Assembly: GCA_945827465.1 (NCBI GenBank) | Contig: CALZOH010000005.1 | Location: 1 to 30,432 of the forward strand | Length of the DNA stretch: 30,432 bases | Direction: 5' to 3' | Source: an uncultured Prevotellaceae bacterium | Lineage (GTDB): Bacteria; Bacteroidota; Bacteroidia; Bacteroidales; Bacteroidaceae | Part shown: positions 17,116 through 24,175 of the stretch, one piece after another | Layout of the letters: each line of letters begins with the position of its first letter | Position numbering within the stretch: position 1 is the stretch's first letter | Position numbers and translations under genes: made by a program | Notes under the pieces: generated by a model | What the model was told of the DNA's origin: nothing | Database searches by the model: none | What the model saw: only the letters and a program-made list of their open reading frames with translations

Positions 17116-17940
17116 CTATAACTGATATACAATATTCTGTACATAAGCAGCCCATTCAGCAGGCGTACGCGAACCATCGAAGGTTTGCCATGGAATGGGT
17201 TTGCCTATCTTTATTTCAAAAGATTTATGAACATTCTTGTACATCTCATCTACCAAAAAGAGCATGGCCACATTAAACTTGAGTCCCAAGGCTGAACATA
17301 TATTCGCCAGTCGATAAAAGAAGGACGAATTTTCTCCACTAAAATGGATAGGAACAACGTCACGTTGGTTTTCAATGCTTTTGGTAATAAATGTTTTCTT
17401 CCAAGGAACGTCACGAATCACTCCATTATGACGCCGAGAACATATACCGGCCGGAAACATCAGTATTTGTTTGTTGGAACGGAAAGTTTCTTCTACTAAT
17501 CGGGGGAAATTGCGGCTCTGACCTCCTGTTTTGTTAATAGGAATACCTACCGGACGAAGACCAGGCAAGTTCATCAGCAAATCGTTAAGCAAATAACAGA
17601 TTTCACCGCCATATTGCTCGCCAATCAGAGCACCAAGAGCCACCCCATCACCTCCACCCAAAGGATGATTGGATACAAAGGTGTAAAGTTTGCCGTCATG
17701 AAGAGGAAGATTTTCTTGTCCTATCACCGTCAGACGCATATCCAAATACTTGACGCATGATTTCAACCACTCAACACCGGTTTCTTCCTTATGGGCATTC
17801 AAAAAACGGTTTACTTCATCCTGATGAACGATGCGTTTCAACCATGAAACTACGAAAGAAGGGACATAGTTGGCTTTTGAGCCGGCTTTGTCGGCTAAAA
17901 TCTTATCTATATCAATGATTAAACTACTTTCTTCACTCAT
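17116..17940 (-). CDS. glsA: PlsC-like O-acyltransferase, GlsA-like
   Basis: This 274-residue lysophospholipid-type acyltransferase has motif I FVSNHPLGGGDGVALG and a motif III-like MFPAGICSRR, with no long transmembrane segment. The His-Asp spacing in motif I is H-x5-D, not the common H-x4-D, and the third block has FPAG where glycerolipid enzymes have FPEG. In the Bacteroidetes glycine-lipid pathway GlsA O-acylates the 3-hydroxyl of N-acyl glycine; the following GNAT gene fits GlsB, so the pair likely makes an amino-acid lipid of the membranes. A well-spaced promoter (TTG-N20-TAATTTTG) lies just upstream. The function is inferred from family and pairing. Confidence 0.78.
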   Translation of the reverse strand: MSEESSLIIDIDKILADKAGSKANYVPSFVVSWLKRIVHQDEVNRFLNAHKEETGVEWLKSCVKYLDMRLTVIGQENLPLHDGKLYTFVSNHPLGGGDGVALGALIGEQYGGEICYLLNDLLMNLPGLRPVGIPINKTGGQSRNFPRLVEETFRSNKQILMFPAGICSRRHNGVIRDVPWKKTFITKSIENQRDVVPIHFSGENSSFFYRLANICSALGLKFNVAMLFLVDEMYKNVHKSFEIKIGKPIPWQTFDGSRTPAEWAAYVQNIVYQL

Positions 17941-17958
17941 TTTCCTCGTCGTGAGCTA

Positions 17959-17989
17959 CAAAATTACACTTTTTTCTCTCAAGTTTCAA
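17959..17989 (-). promoter_or_regulatory. Promoter of the glsA-glsB-like operon
   Basis: On the minus strand TTG (17989-17987) is followed after exactly 20 bp by TAATTTTG (17966-17959), a full -33/-7 Bacteroidetes promoter 18 bp upstream of the ATG. It is the best-formed promoter in the window. Confidence 0.7.
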
Positions 17990-18106
17990 GATATGCTAAG
18001 AAAAACTATAATTTGCATAGCAATATGAGAAGAATATAATCCTAAAAGAAACTATTTCATCTTTTCCTCCAAATGTTTCTAATACCTATTAAATATTGAT
18101 TTTATA

Positions 18107-18280
18107 ATGATACGTGCAACGTTGAACTTGCATTTTGCTCACGCGGAAGACGTATGTACTAATTGGGGTGAAAAGGTATGTCGACTGAATGATGGATGTA
18201 TTAACCACCGTCTTTATGATGCTGATTGGGGTAAGACAGATGCTCCTCGCGAAAGTATCATCCTTAGCAGACAAATGTAA
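18107..18280 (+). CDS. Possible small ORF (57 aa), unrecognised
   Basis: An ATG-started frame of 57 codons lies in the gene-poor region between the glsA-like gene and the tandem array. The peptide is polar, with three Trp/Gly-containing segments (TNWGEKVCRL, YDADWGKTDAPRE), two Cys in the middle, and no signal peptide or membrane segment. I do not recognise it. No -7 element was found immediately upstream, and a 61-codon frame also exists on the opposite strand. It may be a gene remnant or chance. Confidence 0.2.
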   Translation: MIRATLNLHFAHAEDVCTNWGEKVCRLNDGCINHRLYDADWGKTDAPRESIILSRQM

Positions 18281-18367
18281 CTCGTTTTGTCAGCATAACA
18301 AAATGTCTAATTGAAGATAAGAAGAACTTTCCACTCCGAAAACAACAACCACTTCGACCTAAAGAAG

Positions 18368-18725
18368 TGTTATTACAAACTGTAAAAATGACTCCTTTGA
18401 CCAAAAGACGGGTTTTTACAGACTGTAAAAATGCCTTCCTTGACCAAATGGGCGGTTTTTACAGACTGTAAAAAGGGCTTATTTTGAAAAAGACGGGTTT
18501 TTATAGACTATAAAAATGACTCCTTTGACCAAATGAGTGGTTTTTACAGACTGTAAAAAGGGCTTCCTTGACCAAATGAGTGGTTTTTACAGACTGTAAA
18601 AAGGGCTTCCTTGACCGAATGAGTGGTTTTTACAGACTGTAAAAAGGGCTTCCTTGACCGAATGAGTGGTTTTTACAGACTGTAAAAAGGGCTTCCTCGA
18701 CCAAATGAGTGGTTTTTACAGACTG
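18368..18725. repeat. Tandem array of 43-bp units, each with a 19-nt palindrome
   Basis: Units begin at 18368 (degenerate), 18411, 18454, 18496, 18539, 18582, 18625, 18668 and 18711 (first 15 bp only). The period is 43 bp except for one 42-bp unit. Each full unit has GG, the palindrome TTTTTACAGACTGTAAAAA (9-bp arms around one base), then a 22-nt segment ending TTGACCAAATGAGT or close variants. The last four full units are nearly identical, while the first four differ, so expansion seems recent at the right end. Because 43 is not a multiple of 3 and no frame spans it, it is non-coding. Repeat and 'spacer' parts are both conserved, so it is not a CRISPR. It lies between the divergent glsA-like and POT promoters. 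Function unknown. Confidence 0.95.
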
Positions 18726-18993
18726 GTATAGGTACTCGCTAATCAATGAGTGCAACAATCTGTTAAGGGAATCAACCTCAGTCATTGATTTCCGATTCTT
18801 CATCTGACATTCAGATGGATCGATTCACGAAATCTTAGCGATCCTTAGCATGTTAAAGAAGCGATGGTGATACCGCCATCTCTATCCTTCGATATAAAAC
18901 GATCACCTTTGACCGATTCAGAAATCAAAAATCAGGAAACTTCGTCTCAGCAAAAAGGACTACACAACGACAACTTATTTATAACTATTTACG
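18726..18993. other. Gene-free flank between the array and the POT promoter
   Basis: No convincing reading frame is present. It contains a 9-bp inverted repeat AATCAATGA (18741-18749) / TCATTGATT (18782-18790) and a short stretch at 18906-18920 resembling the CCTTTGACC part of the array units. Confidence 0.5.
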
Positions 18994-19001
18994 TAACTTT
19001 G
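18994..19001 (+). promoter_or_regulatory. -7 element for the POT transporter gene
   Basis: TAACTTTG matches TAnnTTTG exactly, without a clear -33 TTG. It leaves a leader of about 85 nt before the ATG at 19092, containing an ACGTCC/GGACGT inverted repeat (19028-19055). Confidence 0.6.
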
Positions 19002-19091
19002 CAAACGTATTAACTCCCCCTTTTACAACGTCCGCATGGCAAAATAGCAGGACGTCTGTGTGAAAAGACAACAAATTAAATGATATAAATT

Positions 19092-20615
19092 ATGTTTGAA
19101 GGACAACCTAAAGGACTTTTTGCGTTGGCTTTAGCCAACACCGGCGAGCGTTTCGGATATTACACGATGCTGGCCGTATTTGCCCTGTTTCTAAGGGCTA
19201 ATTTCGGATTGAGCGCAGGTGCTGCCGGTGCAATCTACAGTAGTTTTTTGATGTTAGTATATTTCCTGCCCTTGGTAGGCGGAATGATGGCCGACAAGTT
19301 TGGCTTTGGCAAAATGGTAACAATTGGTATCGCCATTATGTTCTTGGGATATTTGCTGCTTTCTGTTCCTTTGGGCGGAAATACAGTAGCCTTAATCGTA
19401 ATGGCACTCTCTCTCCTTTTAATCAGTGCCGGCACCGGACTTTTTAAAGGCAATCTTCAGGTAATGGTAGGCGATCTTTATAATGAACCTCGTTATGCCG
19501 ACAAGCGCGACTCAGGTTTTTCCATCTTTTACATGGCTATCAACATCGGCGCACTGTTTGCACCGACCGCAGCAGTGAAGATCATGGAATGGGCACAGAC
19601 CGATTTGGGCATTTCAGTCAATGATTCTTATCATTTTGCCTTTGCCGTAGCCTGTGCATCACTGATTCTGTCCATTGCCATCTATTATCTTTCCCGCCCG
19701 ACCTTCCGCCACGTTTTGGGAGGAAAACAAAACGGATCGACAGGAAAAGCAACCGGCAGCGCAGAAGAATTATCTCCTCAAGATACCAAAGCTCGCATCG
19801 TGGCACTTTGTCTTGTTTTTGCAGTAGTGATTTTCTTCTGGATGGCATTCCATCAGAACGGATTAACGCTTACTTATTTTGCCGACGAATTTACCGTTAA
19901 GAGCGTAGAAGGACTTAGTTGCATGGCCTTCGACGTATTCAATTTGGTAGCCGTCATTATCACCGTTTATGCACTCTTCTCACTTGTACAGAGCAAGACC
20001 AGTAAAGGCAAGTCAATTGCAGGCGGCGTACTGGTAGCATGTATTGCCTTCCTTTATTGGAAATACTCTCAAATATCGGGCCCTGCAGACATCACGGCAC
20101 CCATTTTCCAGCAGTTTAACCCCTTCTACGTGGTTGCATTAACTCCCGTAAGCCTGGCTATCTTCGGTTCCTTGGCACGCAGAGGTAAAGAACCCTCACC
20201 ACCCAGAAAAATCGCTTATGGTATGCTGGTTGCTGCCATTGGTTTTGGAGTCATGGTGCTCGGTTCTATCGGTTTGTTGTCGCCTAACGATCAAGCCGCA
20301 GCCGGCGAAAACGCCACACTTGTTTCAGAAAATTGGTTGATTTCAACCTATCTGGTACTCACCTTTGCCGAACTGCTGCTTTCGCCGATGGGAATATCCT
20401 TCGTATCCAAAGTAGCACCTCCCAAATACAAGGGAATGATGATGGGTGGATGGTTTGTAGCGACTGCTCTCGGAAATTTACTGGTTAGTGTAGGCGGTTT
20501 CTTGTGGGGCGGACTACCGTTATGGATGGTATGGACTGTTTTCATCGTTCTTTGCCTCCTGTCAGCCCTCTTCATGTTTGCTATCATGAAGCGCCTCGAA
20601 AAAGTCTGCCAATAA
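19092..20615 (+). CDS. POT/PTR2-family proton-dependent peptide transporter
   Basis: This 507-residue inner-membrane transporter of the major facilitator superfamily probably imports di- and tripeptides. It has 12-14 hydrophobic helices. The POT signature in helix 1 reads ANTGERFGYY (residues 15-24) and the second signature FYMAINIGALFAP is intact. In canonical POTs the first motif is ExxERFxYY, where both Glu act in proton coupling; here the first Glu position is Asn16. This may be a lineage feature, but it bears on energy coupling. The gene is monocistronic, with its own -7 element about 90 bp upstream and a terminator hairpin downstream, and it is bordered by the palindromic array region. 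Confidence 0.93.
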   Translation: MFEGQPKGLFALALANTGERFGYYTMLAVFALFLRANFGLSAGAAGAIYSSFLMLVYFLPLVGGMMADKFGFGKMVTIGIAIMFLGYLLLSVPLGGNTVALIVMALSLLLISAGTGLFKGNLQVMVGDLYNEPRYADKRDSGFSIFYMAINIGALFAPTAAVKIMEWAQTDLGISVNDSYHFAFAVACASLILSIAIYYLSRPTFRHVLGGKQNGSTGKATGSAEELSPQDTKARIVALCLVFAVVIFFWMAFHQNGLTLTYFADEFTVKSVEGLSCMAFDVFNLVAVIITVYALFSLVQSKTSKGKSIAGGVLVACIAFLYWKYSQISGPADITAPIFQQFNPFYVVALTPVSLAIFGSLARRGKEPSPPRKIAYGMLVAAIGFGVMVLGSIGLLSPNDQAAAGENATLVSENWLISTYLVLTFAELLLSPMGISFVSKVAPPKYKGMMMGGWFVATALGNLLVSVGGFLWGGLPLWMVWTVFIVLCLLSALFMFAIMKRLEKVCQ

Positions 20616-20659
20616 TCGTTGCAGCATAGCCCTCCCCCACAAAAAGGAGGAGGGCCCCT

Positions 20660-20710
20660 AATTCCCCATGACGCCACTTAGAAACAAGAAGGGCTTCATG
20701 GGGAATTTTT
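20660..20710 (+). terminator. Terminator between the POT gene and murG
   Basis: A perfect 12-bp stem (AATTCCCCATGA at 20660-20671 with TCATGGGGAATT at 20696-20707) is followed by a TTTTT run (20706-20710). The loop is 24 nt. A smaller GCCCTCC/GGAGGGC hairpin lies just before it (20629-20655). Together they separate the transporter from the division cluster. Confidence 0.75.
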
Positions 20711-20849
20711 CGATAAGAAGTGCCCTTATTCTGACAGAGAACACAGCATTCTATCCCCTCAAACGAGGTCGGCAGATATTCCCCACAAAAAAAGTGCCAT
20801 CTCTGACGAGAAATCAGGAAATCAAACTGAATAAACGAGATTTTATTGC

Positions 20850-20857
20850 TATTTTTG
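20850..20857 (+). promoter_or_regulatory. -7 element for murG and the division cluster
   Basis: TATTTTTG matches TAnnTTTG exactly and lies 27 bp before the ATG at 20885. It overlaps the upstream end of the open frame (20846), which supports the later start. Confidence 0.55.
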
Positions 20858-20884
20858 CGCAATACAAAAACTGCGAACATCAGT

Positions 20885-22006
20885 ATGGAAGAAGAACTTA
20901 AAGTCATCATCAGCGGTGGCGGAACCGGAGGACACATTTTTCCCGCCATTTCCATAGCAAATGCCTTAAAAGCCATCAAACCGAATATAAAAATTCTCTT
21001 TGTAGGAGCTGAAGGACGTATGGAAATGAAACGTGTACCCGCTGCCGGTTACGAGATAAAGGGTCTGCCAGTTTCAGGCTTCGATAGGAAGAACCTATTG
21101 AAAAACATTAAGGTGCTTTTCAAGGCTGCACAAAGTCGTGCCAAGGCCAAACAAATCATTAAAGAGTTCCGACCTCACATTGCCGTCGGCGTAGGAGGTT
21201 ATGCCAGTGGTCCTACACTCAGTGCCTGCGAAGCACAAGGTATCCCCATCGTTTTGCAAGAACAAAACAGCTACGCCGGAATTACCAATAAGCTTTTGGC
21301 CAGAAAAGCCCAGAAAATATGTGTAGCTTATGAGCACATGGAACGCTTCTTCCCGGCCTCAAAGATAATGATCACAGGCAATCCGGTAAGACAAGAACTG
21401 TTGTCGATTAATGTGTCGAGAGAAGTAGCCATCAAGAGTTTCGGACTTGACCCTTCCAAGAAGACCATTCTGATCATTGGCGGTAGCCTGGGAGCACGTA
21501 CCATCAACGAAAGCGTCTTGTCACATCTCAGTTTGATCAGACAATCCAACGTGCAATTCATTTGGCAAACCGGAAGTTTCTATAGCGAACAGATTCAAAT
21601 AGAACTGGACAAGCGCGAGAAGCCCGACAATATCTATGTAAGCGACTTTATTTCTGATATGGCAAAAGCTTATAAAGCTGCAGACTTGGTGATATCAAGA
21701 GCAGGAGCCAGTTCCATCAGCGAGTTATGCCTTCTGGGTAAGCCCTGCATCCTGGTTCCTTCGCCCAACGTGGCTGAAGACCACCAAACAAAGAACGCTT
21801 TAGCTTTGACTGAAAAGAATGCAGCCATCTATATCAAAGATACCGATGCAAGAATGGCCCTGATACCAAAAGCCGTAAGCACTGCCAACGAGCCGGAACA
21901 GTTGGTAACGCTCAGTCGAAACATTCTTACAATGGCACATCCGAATGCAGCCAAAACCATCGCAGAAGAAATCATCAAAATAGCATCTAAAAGAACCACC
22001 AGATAG
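20885..22006 (+). CDS. murG: MurG, lipid II-forming GlcNAc transferase
   Basis: This 373-residue GT28 glycosyltransferase adds N-acetylglucosamine to lipid I at the cytoplasmic face of the membrane. The N-terminal donor loop ISGGGTGGHIFPA (GGGTGGH at 11-17) and the GVGGYASGP block bind the acceptor pyrophosphate. The C-terminal domain has IIGGSLGARTINE and the UDP-GlcNAc site DLVISRAGASSISELCLLGKP (core AGASSISEL). I chose the ATG at 20885 because the frame upstream of it (from 20846) overlaps the -7 element and adds 13 residues that the family lacks. It is the first gene of the murG-murC-ftsQ-ftsA-yqeY-like-ftsZ series, with murC 42 bp downstream. Confidence 0.97.
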   Translation: MEEELKVIISGGGTGGHIFPAISIANALKAIKPNIKILFVGAEGRMEMKRVPAAGYEIKGLPVSGFDRKNLLKNIKVLFKAAQSRAKAKQIIKEFRPHIAVGVGGYASGPTLSACEAQGIPIVLQEQNSYAGITNKLLARKAQKICVAYEHMERFFPASKIMITGNPVRQELLSINVSREVAIKSFGLDPSKKTILIIGGSLGARTINESVLSHLSLIRQSNVQFIWQTGSFYSEQIQIELDKREKPDNIYVSDFISDMAKAYKAADLVISRAGASSISELCLLGKPCILVPSPNVAEDHQTKNALALTEKNAAIYIKDTDARMALIPKAVSTANEPEQLVTLSRNILTMAHPNAAKTIAEEIIKIASKRTTR

Positions 22007-22048
22007 TCTGCCCCAGCGACAGATTTCCTTTCAAATCAATCATCCATC

Positions 22049-23428
22049 ATGAAATACGAAGATATCAAAGCTGTTTACTTCATAGGAGCTGGTGGCATAG
22101 GAATGAGTGCCCTCATTCGCTATTTTTTGCAGAATGGCATTCCGACAGGAGGCTATGACCGTACCTCTACACCGCTCACCCAGGCGCTGATAACAGAAGG
22201 TGCACAGATACACTTTGAAGACAATCCGAATATTATTCCTGAAACGTTCAGAAATGCGACCCACACGCTGGTTGTATATACTCCGGCCATTCCCGAAGAC
22301 CATCAAGAGTTGATGTATTTCAAGCAAAATGGTTTTGAATTAAAAAAACGGGCCGAGGTATTGGGTATTCTGACCCATTCATTCAAAGGACTCTGCGTAG
22401 CAGGCACTCACGGAAAGACCACCACATCGACCATGGTGGCTCATTTGCTCCATCAGAGCCATGTGAGATGTAATGCCTTCTTGGGAGGCATCTCAAAAAA
22501 CTACGGCACAAATTACCTGCATAGTTCCGACAGTCCTTATGTGGTCATTGAGGCCGATGAATTTGATCGTTCCTTCCATTGGCTCACACCTTACGCCAGT
22601 GTCATCACGGCCACCGACGCCGACCATTTAGATATTTACCACACAGCAGAAGCATATCTGGAAAGTTTCAGCAAATACTCCTCCCTTATCCAAAACGATG
22701 GTTATTTGGTGATTCACACCAATCTGGCCATGCAACCTCGCATCAAAGAAGGAGTAAAGATGCTTACTTACAGTCGTGATGAAGGTGATTTCCATGCCGA
22801 GAACGTCAGAATAGGCAATGGGGAGATTCTATTTGACCTGATTTCACCCTTTGAAAACATTCGTGACATCCAACTTGGAGTGCCGGTAAGTATCAATATT
22901 GAAAATGGTATTGCTGCCATGGCTCTTGCACAAATTGCAGGAGCTACAGCCGACGAAATCAAACGTGGAATGGCTTCTTTTGAAGGTGTGGAACGCCGTT
23001 TTGACTTCAAGATAAAGACCGACAAGTTGGTTTTCCTCAGTGATTACGCTCATCATCCCATGGAAATCAAGAATTGCATTCTTTCACTGCGCGAAGTATT
23101 CAACGGACGCAAACTGACAGCCATTTTCCAGCCGCATCTATACACTCGCACACGCGATTTCTATCATGAATTTGCCGATAGCCTCTCCCTACTCGACGAG
23201 GTAGTGCTGACAGATATCTATCCAGCCCGTGAACTGCCCATAGAAGGCATTACGAGTGAAATTATATATCGTCATCTGCGCCCGGGTATCGAACGGCATT
23301 TAGTTCATAAGAATGATGTACCACGATTTGTCGCTGAACATTCCTTCGATGTGCTCATCATTTTGGGAGCAGGCGATTTAGACGACTATGTACCTGAATT
23401 AACAACCCTTTTAACACCCAGAGCATAA
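22049..23428 (+). CDS. murC: UDP-N-acetylmuramate--L-alanine ligase
   Basis: This 459-residue Mur ligase adds the first residue, L-alanine, to UDP-MurNAc with ATP. The N-terminal Rossmann domain has FIGAGGIGMSAL (12-22), the ATP-binding P-loop is GTHGKTTT (119-126), the central domain has VIEADEFDRSF and ATDADHLD, and the C-terminal domain has SDYAHHPMEI and AIFQPHLYTRT. All diagnostic residues are present. It overlaps nothing and lies 7 bp before ftsQ, so the two are co-transcribed. Confidence 0.97.
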   Translation: MKYEDIKAVYFIGAGGIGMSALIRYFLQNGIPTGGYDRTSTPLTQALITEGAQIHFEDNPNIIPETFRNATHTLVVYTPAIPEDHQELMYFKQNGFELKKRAEVLGILTHSFKGLCVAGTHGKTTTSTMVAHLLHQSHVRCNAFLGGISKNYGTNYLHSSDSPYVVIEADEFDRSFHWLTPYASVITATDADHLDIYHTAEAYLESFSKYSSLIQNDGYLVIHTNLAMQPRIKEGVKMLTYSRDEGDFHAENVRIGNGEILFDLISPFENIRDIQLGVPVSINIENGIAAMALAQIAGATADEIKRGMASFEGVERRFDFKIKTDKLVFLSDYAHHPMEIKNCILSLREVFNGRKLTAIFQPHLYTRTRDFYHEFADSLSLLDEVVLTDIYPARELPIEGITSEIIYRHLRPGIERHLVHKNDVPRFVAEHSFDVLIILGAGDLDDYVPELTTLLTPRA

Positions 23429-23435
23429 TTACCTC

Positions 23436-24167
23436 ATGAAAGCCTTTCTGAAACTAATCATCGGCATTGGACTTCTGGCCTATCTTGTTCTGGCAATCAC
23501 CAAATTCCGGAAAGCAGAGAACACAGAAGCCTGCAAACGCGTTGTTATCGAAGTAACCGACAGCAACCATGCAGCCTTTATCACCGTAAACGAATTAGAA
23601 AAGCTGCTGGTTAAGAAAGGACTTTACCCGCAAGGAATCCCCATGAACAACATTCAGTCGGGTAAGATTGAAGAAGCATTAGAAAGTCATCAATTCATTT
23701 TAGATGCACAGTGTTACAAAACGGCCGACAATGTATTTCATATCAAAGTCAGCCAACGGCTGCCCATCATGCGCATCATCAGTATCAATGGACAGAACTA
23801 TTACATCGATGGAAAAGGGAATGCTATCTCGCACATCAAATTACCGGCTGATGTAGTAGTGGCAACAGGAGCTATTACCACAAGGTATGCTAAAAAATAC
23901 TTGGCTCCCATCGGACGTATTTTGCAAAACGATGAGTTTTGGAATAGTCAAATCGTTCAACTCAATGTTCAAAAAGATGGTTCGATTGAACTGATTCCGC
24001 GTGTAGGCAACCACATTGTCAAATTGGGGGTACCTCTCAATACAGAAAAGAAACTGCAACATCTTAAATATTTTTATCAAGAAGTCTTGAACGAAGTAGG
24101 CTGGAACAAATACAGTACAATCAACATGGAGTTTGAGAATCAGATAGTTTGTACGAAAAAAGAATAG
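23436..24167 (+). CDS. ftsQ: Cell division protein FtsQ
   Basis: This 243-residue bitopic membrane protein has a short cytoplasmic N terminus, one membrane helix (about 5-23), then an extracytoplasmic POTRA-like region with the block INGQNYYIDGKGNAI typical of Bacteroidetes FtsQ/DivIB. FtsQ links early and late divisome proteins. Sequence identity to proteobacterial FtsQ is low, and the call rests on membrane topology, the YYIDGKG block and the position between murC and ftsA. The stop lies 8 bp before the ftsA ATG. Confidence 0.88.
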   Translation: MKAFLKLIIGIGLLAYLVLAITKFRKAENTEACKRVVIEVTDSNHAAFITVNELEKLLVKKGLYPQGIPMNNIQSGKIEEALESHQFILDAQCYKTADNVFHIKVSQRLPIMRIISINGQNYYIDGKGNAISHIKLPADVVVATGAITTRYAKKYLAPIGRILQNDEFWNSQIVQLNVQKDGSIELIPRVGNHIVKLGVPLNTEKKLQHLKYFYQEVLNEVGWNKYSTINMEFENQIVCTKKE

Positions 24168-24175
24168 AACCGAAT

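Noticed and set aside
18089..18274. A 61-codon minus-strand frame in the gene-poor region
   Set aside because: No promoter, no recognisable motif, and a plus-strand frame of similar length overlaps it; likely chance.
18368..18725. A CRISPR array
   Set aside because: The segments between the palindromes are conserved from unit to unit rather than unique, the period is 43 bp with a 19-nt palindrome, and no cas gene is present.
17941..19091. An insertion sequence or integrated element in the 1.15-kb gap
   Set aside because: No transposase or integrase frame, no terminal inverted repeats or target duplications were found; only the tandem array and minor inverted repeats are present.
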